Below the pieces are notes generated by a model. It saw only the letters and a list, made by a program, of their open reading frames with translations, made no database searches and was not told the origin of the DNA. The translations under genes and the position numbers were made by a program. 64,000 bases of DNA from NCBI GenBank assembly GCA_022432975.1, contig CM039516.1:34745157-34809156 (forward strand). The letters run 5' to 3'. Within the stretch, counting starts at the first letter, position 1. Each line of letters begins with the position of its first letter. Positions 1 through 10,416 of the stretch are shown here, in pieces. This stretch comes from Begonia masoniana. Lineage: Eukaryota > Streptophyta > Magnoliopsida > Cucurbitales > Begoniaceae.

Positions 1-124
1 AAATGTACTGACCCAGTTGCATTTTGTTTCTTATAAAGAAATCGTTTTGTTCAGAAGGTAAACTGACGTAGATAGAATGAGAAGAATCGGAAACTTTGAG
101 GTAGAAACCGAGGTTTTTCCCTTT

Positions 125-290
125 TCTTCGTTCCAGAAAAAAAGATGGGAGGAACGGGGACTGGACCGAAATTTTCGGTCCGATACTGGTTCGGTCCCGG
201 TTCCTCCCAGGGCCGATTCTGAGTTTCAGAAAAAAATTCTCGAAACTTTGGTCGGGGGCCCGTGCCCACCCCTAGCCGTACTCTCCCCTA
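125..290. repeat. Hairpin-forming dispersed repeat, copy 1 (possible hAT-type end)
   Basis: The stretch is an imperfect inverted repeat built from GGAAC/GGACC-type blocks, centred on GGACCGAAAttttCGGTCC. It is followed by a tail ending in GTGCCCACCCCTAG. A second copy in the same orientation lies at 2860-3035. The complement of the tail, CTAGGGGTGGGCAC, resembles the ends of many plant hAT elements. That link is inference, and I could not find the opposite terminus or a target duplication. Confidence 0.4.
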
Positions 291-309
291 AAAAACCAAA
301 CCCGTAACT

Positions 310-620
310 TTTGTCACGGATTTTAACGAGGAGAGGACGGCTGGTCCATGGACGAGCCGTTCTCTCCTAGCAGAGTACGGTTGGTTCAACTGAATCAGCC
401 TTACTCTCTTTGAAAAATGGTAAAAAAATTGCAAAATGAGGACAGTACGGCCGGTCCAGCTGGACCGGCTGTACTCGGTTGAGAAGACGACCTCCTGACC
501 CCCCCTACGAGGTTGAAATTGCTTATTTACGAAACGTTAAGGTTTTTTTTCGATGAATAATAAAATTTGAGGTTTTTTTTAAAACAAACCGATAGTTTGA
601 GGTTTTTTAAAAAACAACCC
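310..620 (+). repeat. Hairpin cluster plus foldback-element end, fragment
   Basis: The left part holds short inverted repeats such as GGACGGCTGGTCC facing GACGAGCCGTtctctcc, with a CCGTAACTTTTGTCACGG palindrome before them. The right part (about 490-620) matches the right terminal inverted repeat of the foldback element near 58626-58740: both carry CCCCCC, then CGAGGTT, then CGATGAATAATAAA-type and GAGGTTTT blocks. Only one end was found here, so I call it a fragment. Confidence 0.5.
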
Positions 621-1451
621 TAAATTAATCTTACCCGTCAACTTAAAAGGCTAATTACAAACGAAATACAACTTTCTACTCCAAATGATATCTTCAACGA
701 AAAAAAGTTCTCCAAATCGATAACTTGTGAGATTTCACATCTTCACAAAAAGTCTACTTCAAGGAACGAAGAGGGAATGTTGATATTAGAGAGTTAACTT
801 GTCCAACTCTCATGAAGAACAAGAAATCATTACATAACATGTTCGATTGGTGACAACTAAAAGTATCGCTGATTTTTGCTTGAAAGAACAAAGAGAAGGT
901 CAAAACGACTCTAAAAATTGATTATTCTGAACCGCTTACAATGAGCCCTAAGGAGAGCTTAAACAGCTCCCCTAAAAAATTTGTTTTCACGGCCTAAAAA
1001 TGATAATTACAAAACTATAAGCACAAAGACACTTGCCCGACTAAAACAAGCTCTTAGTGCAGCGACTACACAACTAATTATAAACAACTATAAATATCAA
1101 ACATAAATAAACTAATAGGCCTTGCTCAAAGCCCCTTTTCGGATGGTTTTGACTTCAATTATGTGTAAACGAAATTGAACTCCCAAATAATCATATGTTT
1201 TGACATTCCTTCATCTTTGATGCCTCGATGCTCCTCCAAGCTCTCTTGCATCTTCTCCCCTATAAAATAGATAGAACAATAAAAGTTGCATGTTTGCGAG
1301 GCAACATGCAATGAGATTTTTGGAGTTTTGTGGGTAAGTTGGTTTTCACCTTATTTGTAGGTTTGAAGTTTTGAGTTTTGTTAGATTCAGATTCGAGCTT
1401 GGAAATTCAAATCCATGAGTTATTTATGTGTAATCTGAGTACATTTAAGTT
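621..1451. other. Intergenic stretch, no gene seen
   Basis: This is AT-rich sequence with no long reading frame and no recognisable repeat. It lies between the hairpin fragment and the 3' end of the minus-strand transposon-protein pseudogene. It could be the untranslated end of that element. Confidence 0.5.
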
Positions 1452-2377
1452 TTATGTACGTTGTTTGGCCGAATGGAGGTAAGAAACGGCAAAGGGAGGC
1501 AATTTTTGCAAATTTTCGTCTCTGAAAATCACCAAAGTCTTCTCCATCGGCACTGCTTGTGAGGTGGATGCCCTCTGATCGCCCTTTATAATCCAGACAC
1601 CATTGTCCTCCATGAGACCCATTCGAGTCAAATGAGTGGTGTCAAATCGGTCGGTGGATTTGGTAGCCATACTTTGCCCACCTCTCGGAAGCTGCATTCC
1701 AGCTCTTTCGATTATCTTTGTAATCAATCTTCCGTACGGAAAACCCGATTGGGATAACCGACTCATCTTAATCATGTAATTTAAAATAAAAAAGCCAGGG
1801 TCAAAAGGCTTTCGGTTGCACAACTTCTCCATGACATATAAGTCCATGCAGCTCACATGATTTCGATGTCCAGTACGTGGTAGAAGGAAGTTGGCAGACA
1901 TGCTACGAAGAATCCGACCTCTCACATTCAAATGTCGTGTTTGTGGCTTCGAGAACATATCAATAATTGGATTGATGTGAATTTGATGTAAGAATTTAAC
2001 TCCCTCGGACAATGTGAAAAAAGAACAGTCTTTGAAGCATGATAATATTTTTTCGCATCTTCAATGGCAAATCCCAGCAATTCATTGACCGTCTCTGGGA
2101 ATAACATTAGATTATTACCAAGAACGCGCATACTCAACCCAATAAAAACTCCATCTCTCTCTATTGGTGTCAAGTTTGCGTAGAAAAAACGAATTAAACT
2201 TTCGCATACACAACCTTCCAACGTATGCACCCAGTGTAAACCGATGTTGTCAAACATTTCTTTTATTCCTATAGACTCCCAACCACTTAAGTCGACAGTC
2301 ATGCAAAGAATAATTTTACGTGTCACCATATCTTTGTCAAACTTACTTCTACAATCTTCATTAAAAAATAATTTCAT
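1452..2377 (-). pseudogene. Plant transposon-protein (Transposase_32-like) gene, frameshifted
   Basis: Two overlapping minus-strand frames (2377-1928 and 2012-1452) read as one protein interrupted by a frameshift near 2030. The first part has the layout GWES..., FYANL..., VNELLGF. The second has ILRSMSANFLLPRTGHRNHV followed by a GFFILNYMI block and GMQLPRGG. This arrangement is typical of the plant-specific 'putative plant transposon protein' domain, related to Athila ORF1/env-like proteins. No catalytic residues can be assigned and its biochemical role is unknown. The start at 2377 is the first ATG after an AT-rich leader, and a three-unit hairpin cluster lies about 140 bases upstream. The same domain recurs in the Athila element at 35482-36459. 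Family assignment is from recognition, not a search. Confidence 0.6.
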
Positions 2378-2517
2378 GGCAAGATCCTGTCAAAACAATA
2401 AAAAAATGTTAAATAACAATATTAATTTCTAAGATTTTGCAATTTATTACCGGAGTAGGAAAATATTCGAGAGAGAATATTATAGAGATGTTTGAATGTG
2501 TGAATTTCAATTGGTCG

Positions 2518-2700
2518 AACCAGCCGGCCTCTCCCTTTTTTTTTATTAAAAAATTTTGAGAGGCCGGCTGGTTGTCGGACCAGCAGGCCTCTCACTTATT
2601 TTTATTAAAAAAATCGAGAGGCTGGTTGGTCCGAGCAGACCAGCCGGCCTCCCCTTTATTTTTTAATAAAAAAACTAGAGGCCGGCTGGTCCGAGCCTGA
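2518..2700. repeat. Three tandem GC-stem hairpins upstream of the pseudogene
   Basis: There are three units of the form AACCAGCCGGCCTCTC, then a T/A-rich loop, then GAGAGGCCGGCTGGTT. The first unit is a perfect 16-base stem (2518-2533 with 2558-2573). The second and third have a few mismatches. Related hairpins lie at 310-480 and 58083-58355. They sit just upstream of the minus-strand pseudogene, so they may be part of its promoter. That role is inference. Confidence 0.85.
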
Positions 2701-2859
2701 AACAAAAAACCGCCCAGTTTTCCTTTTTTTGCCTATTTCTCAAACATCTTTCATTTTTTTTTGCCTAAAACCAAATATATTTCTTTTTTAACCTATTTCT
2801 TAAACATCAATGTTTATTTTGCATTTTTTCCTTATTTTTAAATTAAAAATTAAAATTAA

Positions 2860-3035
2860 AATGTATGGGAGGGAACCGGTACCGAACTGGAACCAGACCG
2901 AAAATTCAGTCCGGTTCTGGTTTGGTACCAGTTCCGCTAGGGACCGGTTCTGATTTTGGGAATTTATTTTCCGAAGCCAACGGTCTGATCAGGTCCAGTT
3001 CCAGCCCAAAACGGACCGTGTCTAGCTCTATTTTG
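2860..3035. repeat. Hairpin-forming dispersed repeat, copy 2
   Basis: An inverted repeat of GGAACC/GGTACC and GGACCGG-type blocks, homologous to 125-290 in the same orientation. After the palindrome both copies read AGGG, then a GGTTCTGA-like block, then a run ending in TCCG or TCTCG. It is probably a remnant of a DNA transposon end. Confidence 0.4.
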
Positions 3036-3089
3036 TTAGGTTTGACTTCCGAGTTGTGACAATTTACATATAAATTTATAATAGTCAAA

Positions 3090-5738
3090 GAATGACTCTC
3101 TACAGTTAAAGGTCAAAAGTAGGTGTGCTCGTCGTAATTAAGGAGCATAAAGCAACTCATAGTGTTTTGTGCTGACATGGCTTCACTATTGGTGTGATAA
3201 AAATTATTGACTAATGGGATGTCGACACATGACCTAAATTAACAAATTAATTAAGGAAGCTTAAAGTTAATTAATTTCAGTTTTGTGTAATTTTGAAAAA
3301 ATGGACTATGTTATAATTAACATTTAAATTATAATAAAACATAAAAATATAAATAAAAGTATGGCAAGAAATGTGTAATAGTTGTCACCCAAAATAGAGG
3401 AAGTTTAGTAATTAATTTCTTTTTATTAAAAATCCACTTTTTATGGTGGGCAGTTCCGCGAAGAAGAGGGGATCTATCCTCTATTTACCCAGGAAACCCC
3501 ACCTCTTAATTTGAGAGTCGATGATCATCAGGATGCTCTCCCATCGTCCTGCGTGCTACCTCTCCCCTTGCCCTACCTCTCGATCTTGGCAGTCATCTCT
3601 CAGTTTCGGCTCTCTCTCTCTCTCTCTACTCCCTAGTGTCTTTTCTTCTCTTCTCTCTCGACTTGTTGCTCAGCGAAGTCTCTAAAAAACAATAAAAAAA
3701 AAAAAAAAATGGAAGTTCAAGGCCATGAGGGGCTCAATTTTCACTTAAAATAATACGGTAAAGAAATTACTTTATTATTTACCACACACCTATAGTAGAC
3801 TGATTTATTCCTTGCTCTACTATGTTGATTTCTAACTTTCTTCTTAAACTGTTTTATTACTAACATGCTCACGTACTACATACTGTTTAAGTTAAATATT
3901 AACGTAAAACTATTTCTATTGAATTTAGTCGACTCACTCTAAACGATTGTCGACGCATGAATATTTTTCACGTAAATTTTTCCTTAGAAGTTTATTTCCT
4001 TTAAGAGTATTTTAATTCATTCCTGATAAGATTAGAATATTGGTTTATCTTTTATTTTGTTCTAATTTTTGCACAATTATTAGAATTGTCTTATTACACT
4101 ATCTAATCTTACTATGAACCTAATTTTAACCTAGATGTTTTGGGCCCTATCTTGAAATATATTCGTAAGACTTCTACTGTATTAATAAATATTTAATGAT
4201 AAAGGTCAGGCTGTTCAGTCTGTTCTCGAATTGGGTCACTCTCAATTCTGTCTTGAGTCTATTGCGGGTTGTGACACAATGAGCTGAGTAAATGGGTTGA
4301 TTTTCTTGAAGTGAAGAGATGATAAGAAGGGAGAGAGGGGAGGTTAAAATCGAGCAGGAAGAGTGGAAAATGGGGAGTTCTATTGCTTCTCTAAAAACTT
4401 TCAACACAAAAAATGTTTCTCGCACTAAGTGGAATATGTTAATATATAAAGATCTTGTAGTGAAATTGAGATTTGGTAAGTTTCCTCTTATTCTGTCGAT
4501 TTACGAATATAGGAGTAAAACTCGTTAATTTTGATATAATTCACAAAACAAATGATATATAAATGTTCTTACATTGCAATACATTTATTTGAATGTTTTT
4601 AGAATTGTTAAGATTGCCATTTTGGGTTGAATTCTAACGACATTTGAGGGAAAATCACATAAATATCAACTCACCAGACTGACTATGCATAGGCTAGGCG
4701 TACACCTAATGCCTAAGTGTTGAAATAGTTAGTATTATGCCTCAATATCTATCGTTTTTAAGCACCGTTTGTTCAAAACCACTAAGACGAGGCGTTGATG
4801 AAAACCAATTATTTCCGCACACAAAAAATTATCTTTTAAGGTCAGGTTGTTCTAAATTTATAATACCACGACATTAAAATATTTTTGAGAATAAAAAATT
4901 AAATGAGGGAGTCCCTAAAAATTGAACGACAAATGTCAGATATACACGAGATTTATATGTCCGTATCAATATGACGCTTTTGGCATTAAGCAAGGATATG
5001 CATTGATGTTTTTTTGTTGCTTTACGTTTGAGAAAAGACGAATGGCCTAAACATTGTGCCATTAAGGAATGAAGAAGAACTCAGTCGTATTACAAACAAA
5101 TAGAAGGGATATAAAATGTTGTAAACCAAGATTGTTCTAACCAAAAACGTAGAGATTTCCAATTTGATAGGCATCTCAATCATCTTGCCCATGATAGGTC
5201 TGAATATACAGATTGAGAGAAAGTATTTTGCAAACAAAGGATAAAGTTACTAGCTGATGAGAGACATTAAAGTGAAATTTTGGTACAAAAAAAAAAAACA
5301 ATCGACAGTAAAAGTTTGAATTGAGTGAAGAGTAATATTATAGAAATTGATTATTAGGCTTGGAGTTCAAAAATATGGGAGAGTGGAAATAATGGTGTGT
5401 TGGACCAAGATTCAATCAAAATTTTTCAAGATAACAAAATGTGAAATAGTCCGCGATTATTGATTACCTAAAAGTTCAAGGACTGATCCTATATTCAAAA
5501 TGAAAATATAATATCTTAACACAAGAAAACATTTACAAATTAATTAATATCAATAACACTTTATAGTCGATTTTGATGGGAACAAATTAGACCTATGATC
5601 CACTGCTCTTCATGTTTTTTAAAGGTGTTTTCACCGTAATGATAATTTGTTAATGACACATCGTTTAGTAGGCATTTTGTTCACTAAATAGTACAGGTCC
5701 AAGCCTATAGTTTAGGGGTATTGAATGTACACGTATTT
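3090..5738. other. Intergenic stretch, no supported gene
   Basis: AT-rich sequence with only short, unconvincing reading frames. A CT-rich patch (about 3540-3660) with a (CT)n microsatellite is followed by an A-run near 3693. It looks like a transcribed leader or simple repeat, but no reading frame follows it. I see no transposon structure here. Confidence 0.5.
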
Positions 5739-5838
5739 NNNNNNNNNNNNNNNNNNNNNNNNNNNNNNNNNNNNNNNNNNNNNNNNNNNNNNNNNNNNNN
5801 NNNNNNNNNNNNNNNNNNNNNNNNNNNNNNNNNNNNNN
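5739..5838. other. Assembly gap of 100 N
   Basis: Exactly 100 N, the usual placeholder for a scaffold join of unknown size. Any reading frame crossing it (5665-5868, minus) is an artefact. Confidence 0.99.
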
Positions 5839-6214
5839 CTCAATGACCCGACCAAATGGCTTGATCAATAATGAGTTTGAATGGTACCATGCAGTTCTTT
5901 CCTATGATAGACAGATATGAAATAGTTGCAAGAGTCATTTTTCCAAATGTAACAAATAAAGGTTATGAGGGGCTATAATTTCGAGAGGTGTCCACTCTTA
6001 GAGTCATTAAAATTTATTCGAGATGTTTAAACATAAATTTTTTTGCATTCATAGAAATGGTCTAGCATAAAGTTGAAGTTAAGTTTAATAGATTAGTTGA
6101 AAAAAATAAAGGCACCAAATAACAATACAATAAGGGCGTACAAGTGGAAGTCAATTGAACGTCGAGATTGATGAGTGGTTAGAGTAGGAATAAGGAAGAG
6201 AATTTTGGTGGAGG
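5839..6214. other. Short flank left of the Athila element
   Basis: AT-rich sequence with no gene seen. It ends at the 5' LTR of the Athila-type element. The five bases before the LTR (GGAGG) do not exactly match those after the 3' LTR (GCAGA), so no clear target duplication is visible. Confidence 0.5.
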
Positions 6215-6746
6215 TGATAAGTGTGTATTTTACACACTTATTAGTATTTTTTTATACTTGATTTGATAAATTTTTCTCAAGTGTTTGAAGGAATTTGATG
6301 TATTTTGAGTAAGTGTGTAGACAATTTATGTACATCAGGATGGAGGTTGAATACAAAGAAATAAAGAAGCTCAAGAGAAAGAAAAGAAGAAAAAGCAAAG
6401 TTGAAGAAAAGAAGAAACGGTGAAGTTGGAGAAAACAGAGAAGTCGCCAATCGATCGGCTGAAAAGAAATAGAAGAATTAAGAGCAAGGAATAGAGAAGT
6501 AGCCGATCGATCGGGCATTTTGGGCGATCGATCGTCTGAAGAGAATATATGTTGCACGAGACAGAGAACTCGCCGATCGATCGGCTAAATGTGGCGATCG
6601 ATCAGCTGAAGCTAAGGAATTTCAAGAAGTGAGACGAAGCAGCCGATCGATCGGCCATCTTTGGCGATCGATCGGTTGAGCTGGAAAACTTATGTGTTTT
6701 TATCTGAGCCGTTGATTTGAATTAGGAAAGAAGAGGATAGAGGCAA
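6215..6746 (+). repeat. Athila 5' LTR, first part
   Basis: Matches 46940-47514 of the 3' LTR. It is interrupted at 6746 by the Tekay-like element and resumes after 28173. The five bases GGCAA (6742-6746) recur as GGCAG at 28174-28178, marking the insertion. It contains the palindrome cassette 6448-6690. Confidence 0.92.
6448..6690. repeat. GCCGATCGATCGGC palindrome cassette in Athila 5' LTR
   Basis: Tandem units of about 70 bases. Each holds two 13-14 base palindromes of the GCCGATCGATCGGC type, separated by about eight bases (such as AAATGTGG). The 3' LTR has four paired units. The 5' LTR has lost about one palindrome of the first unit, which reads GTCGCCAATCGATCGG. Homologous units also occur between pol and env at 34668-35015. 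Confidence 0.9.
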
Positions 6747-7050
6747 TGTAACGCCTAGAAATTTCGATTAAGGGTTTTGAGTTTTAGGGTTTTCGGCCCC
6801 TTAGGGTTATTTTGGTAAATAAAGAATTTAGGCCCGTTTTCTGAATGGAAAGTTTTATTAGGGCCCTAAGAATTTATGAGGATTTTTAGAGGAATAAGTA
6901 AATTTTTAAAAATCCAAATTGATAGCGTAGAGAGCTTTCTTCCTTGGCATTCTCTTCTTCCCCTTCCACGCCATTTCTCCATTGGCTGAACGACGACTCC
7001 TTTTTCCGGCGATTCTTCTTTATGGTTTTCTTCCCCATTTGACGTTCTAA

Positions 7051-8409
7051 GTAAGACTCTAGCGTATTGTGGGTTTTGTTGTCGATTTAGGGTTGTTATT
7101 TGTTAGGTTTTATCGATTTAGGGTTTGTGTAAATTTAGATTTTGGTTAAAAATCGTTAGTTGTGGTGTATTGGTAATTATTGATGAAAGATTTTTAGTTA
7201 TTGCTAATAGTTAGATTGAAAAAAATGTATTTAGGATTTGATTTTGGTGTTTGGAAATACCGTTTATTGAATATCGGAATTCTGGATTTCTAGGCTTCGT
7301 CATTAGGTTTAATTCAGAAATTAGCTATGACATATTAAAGTAGACATCATGGGTGACGTATAGGCGTTTGAATCGTTGAAATCGGACGTCGGATTAGGGA
7401 GAAATTAGTGAATAAAAATGTGCACGTGAAGTGTTTGATAAAATGCCTGAATGACATAAACTATAGTTTTAAGAAAATTTACCTTAGTTAGGAGTTACAT
7501 GTAGTTGGAGAATAATTGGATATAATTTGAGAATTTGCTATAGCATGATAAAGTAGACGTTATGGATGACGTATAAATTGCTGAATCGTTGAAAAAGGAT
7601 GTCGGATTAGGGAGGAATTAGTGAAAGAATGTGTGCACGTAAGGTGTTCGATGAATTGCCTAAATGGATGGTTGATTTGGTTTTAGAAACGGTTTGTGTT
7701 AAGTCGGTTCTAACGACGGTTTGTGAATTGCCTTAGGTGAACCAAGCTAAAGACTGTGCTCGGCATTGTTAAGGACACCGGGTAAGTGAGTGTGTTAGGA
7801 CTTCCGGCTGCTAGGGCCCTACATCACAAGGATACTAGGGTGATTTGTTTGAGTTATTGTTGATGGTGGTGACTTGTTGTGTGTTATGTTATGATGAACG
7901 GAGTAGAGTGATGTTATGATTCATGATGTATTGCTCGTTATGTATAGCATGTTGTCTTTAAGTGAATTCATGTCCATGCATCACGATTTTTCAAAAGCAT
8001 ACAAAATGATTTATGTGTACATTTTAAATGATCATGATAAGTATATGAAAATTATATATATAAGCATGAACATGTGTGGGACGGGGGAATTGGCCACGAT
8101 TATGTTCCCAAGATTTTAGTACGGTTCGCGGATCCTTCCGCTGGTGGGGGCCGGACTGGCAGGAAGACTCACGAATCCTCCCGCTGGTGGGGGCCGGACT
8201 AGTCGTTACCGCTATTGTCCGATTGGACCACGATTATGATTCCCTTGGCATTTCTTCTCGTGCCCCTCAATTCATGCCATGTCAATGATGAATAAGAACA
8301 AGATTACGAACACGAACATGATTTTGTGAAGCATACGTTCATGAGCATTTACATATTTGTTGCACTCCTTACTAAGCGTTGGGCTTATTGTTTATTTCGT
8401 ATGATGTAG
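7051..8409 (+). promoter_or_regulatory. Predicted leader introns, gag-only element 5' LTR
   Basis: Donor AA|GTAAGA at 7051; acceptor CCTTAG|GTGAACC ending at 7736; 45-base exon 7737-7781; donor GG|GTAAGTG at 7782; acceptor GATGTAG|GTGAGG ending at 8409. CTTACTAAGC near 8370 could be a branch point. CCTACATCA at 7818-7826 is complementary to TGATGTAGG at 8402-8410. This is a prediction from sequence; no transcript was seen. Confidence 0.55.
8120..8205 (+). repeat. GGATCC/GGTGGGGGCCGGACT tandem repeat in LTR
   Basis: Two units here, against three in the 3' LTR (24066-24195). The repeat lies inside predicted intron 2 of the LTR. Confidence 0.8.
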
Positions 8410-8944
8410 GTGAGGAAGAGTAGCACGGTAAGATTCCATGAGCACGCTAGGATTACGGACGCGGTTGGAGGAGTACGACCATGGCGGCAACCCGACAATA
8501 TTGTTAGGGCGATTCCGACCGTGGTTAGTATGTGTACGAGTCTGTGGTTAGTAGGTGTACGTGTCGGTTTTGTTTAAGAAGTGAACGAAAATGTTTATGT
8601 ATGTGAATCGAATGTTTTGATAGAAAAATGTATAAAAAGTCGAGTTTTGATGTATATGTTGTGGTAGTCGAACGTCTAGAATGTGAAGTCTTTATTTTAG
8701 AAAATATACTGGAATTGTTTGGGTGTTTTTAAATTTGTAGGAATATGCTAGATTTTTAGAGCGATCCACGCAATTTGTTTTCGTGAATTTTAAATACGTT
8801 TTTGGATACGTTCTTGGGGGCCGTTTTAAGTCGAGGTTTTAAGGGTTGAGGTATTTTATGTTTGTAAATGTTTGAAGTAAGTTTATGGATGAAGTGTAGG
8901 TGAAAGAAAGGAAGAAAAGTAGGAAAAATGAGGAAAAGAAGAGG

Positions 8945-9065
8945 AGGGGCGCGAAGGAGACGCTGGGCGCGCGCGGGCAGAGAGATCGCCGATTGATCGG
9001 TGCTCTTCGTGAGCGCGTTGTTTAGGCGACGCGCGCGCCGCACGCGCGCACGCCGCACCACCCGA
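8945..9065. repeat. GCGCGC-rich variable cassette in LTR
   Basis: A GC-rich block with alternating GCGCGC tracts and one GCCGATTGATCGG motif. The 3' LTR equivalent (27636-27800) keeps the flanks but differs strongly inside. The minus-strand reading frames over both copies are composition artefacts. Confidence 0.8.
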
Positions 9066-9447
9066 GCCCAAAACTGAATTTTTGAAAATTGACTTTTTAA
9101 ATACGTTTCAACCCGACCTTTTACGATACTTTTTAAACGTATTTTGCGAGTGACCCCCACGTATTTTAAAAGGATTTTAAGGACCCAAAAACCGAGTCGA
9201 CATTTTATCGAAAAATGGTTTTAACCTCGTTTTAATGTTTTAAAAGTCGACGAACTTTACGCCCAACATGTTTAAGTCTAAGTAGATTCTAAAGGGTCAT
9301 TTGTGGTGGGTCATTTGTCTATGTCGGTTTTATTTTAAGAGTGTGAGTAAAAATGAAAAATTTTATGTGAACTTACGAGGTCTTAAGTTAAGATTACGTC
9401 ACGGCAAGTCCGTGGCGGCTCTGACTGTGTTGGGGTCGCCACAATTA

Positions 9448-9460
9448 TGGTATCAGAGAC
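9448..9460 (+). promoter_or_regulatory. Primer-binding site (initiator tRNA-Met type)
   Basis: TGGTATCAGAGAC lies four bases after the 5' LTR end. It is complementary to the 3' end of plant initiator methionine tRNA except for the last position of the usual TGGTATCAGAGCC form. Confidence 0.85.
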
Positions 9461-9588
9461 ACGTGGTCGCAATCGGTTAGTTGATTACCTAACAATGCCA
9501 CCCACCACATGGAAGTGCTTCGCCAACTGTAAGTATTTAAGTTTAAGTAATGATCTATAGATGTTTATATTGTTTTGTTTTTTCTAAC

Positions 9589-10416
9589 ATGTCTAGGGAC
9601 AAGAAAAGGCCGAGAGCACCTTGGCAACCCTGAATGGATCCTATTAGCCAGCTTACGGACATAGTGCACCAACAGTCGGAACAGATAGGAGTTTTATTGA
9701 GAGAACTGAAAAGACAAGGTAACACCCTCAGGACCAAAGTGGAGAAAGGTTCAGGCGGCTTAGGCCCCTGACGTTTGATGGACGGTCTTCGGATCCCACT
9801 TACGCTGAGGAGTGGATCCGTAAGATTGAGAGAATGTTCAACTACGCTAAGGTAGAGGAAGCTAAGAAAGTAACATGTGCGACATTCAACCTAGAGAGGG
9901 ATGCCAGTTTTTTGTGGGATACGGTTATGGTCACAACCAACATGGAGGTTATGACGTGGGAAGGATTCAAGGAGGTGTTCTACAATAAGTATTTTAACCG
10001 CACTCTCCAGGCCAACAAAAGGACGGAGTTTTCCCAGCTACACCAAACAGGTCGTGGCCAAGGCCCTTGAGCTTGATGATATTGAGACGAAACTTCAGCG
10101 GCAAAGGAAACCGCCGAAGGAGTTTCTCCGAGAGGTACACCCACAACAGGATCAAGGTTGGCAACCACAACAATGGGGCGTTAAAAGGCCCAACGAAGCA
10201 CCTATGGATCGGGACAGGGGCAAGCGGCCACAAGGGGCTCGACAAGCTCCTCTATGCCCTACGTGCTTAAAAAATCACTTCGGGGAGTGCAAGCTGCATT
10301 CCGGCAGGTGTTTCCGATGTGATAGGGTGGGTCACAAGGCTAGAAACTGTCTAAGGTCGAACAAGAGGCTGCAGGGAGCTGCCCAACCGTCGGGTATTCC
10401 AGGTATATTCTTATAG
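9589..10416 (+). pseudogene. Retrotransposon gag remnant (Tekay-like)
   Basis: The frame starts at ATG 9589 and runs through one stop soon after the start and another near 9720, with frame changes. The middle (9834-10065) matches the capsid part of the gag at 17119: both have a WIRKIE or WLRKIE block, then an ATF.L segment and WEGFKEVFYNKYF or [13 protein letters not shown]. About 65 codons present in that gag after LKQTG are missing here. The last frame (10054-10416) has a LCPTCLKNH block and one CCHC zinc knuckle, CFRCDRVGHKARNC, where the complete gag has two. Nothing recognisable as protease or reverse transcriptase follows. Confidence 0.75.

Larger units (their letters stand above)
6747..9443 (+). 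repeat. 5' LTR of the gag-only Tekay-like element
   Basis: 2697 bases, starting TGTAACGCC and ending GGGTCGCCACA. It carries the predicted leader signals: donor at 7051, exon 7737-7781, second donor at 7782 and acceptor ending at 8409. It has two copies of a GGATCC..CCGCTGGTGGGGGCCGGACT repeat near 8126-8200 and a GCGCGC-rich cassette near 8945-9065. It lacks about 290 bases present in the 3' LTR (about 12310-12600). Confidence 0.92.

Noticed and set aside
5665..5868. A minus-strand frame across the gap
   Set aside because: Half of it is N.
6448..6690. CRISPR-like array of palindromic repeats (also 24450-24720, 34668-35015)
   Set aside because: The spacers are partly conserved and short, repeats are imperfect, there are no cas genes, and the setting is a plant LTR.
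8756..9160. A 134-codon Arg/Ala-rich minus-strand frame, and the similar frame at 27618-27815
   Set aside because: Composition artefact of GC-rich LTR cassettes; the two LTRs do not conserve the frame.
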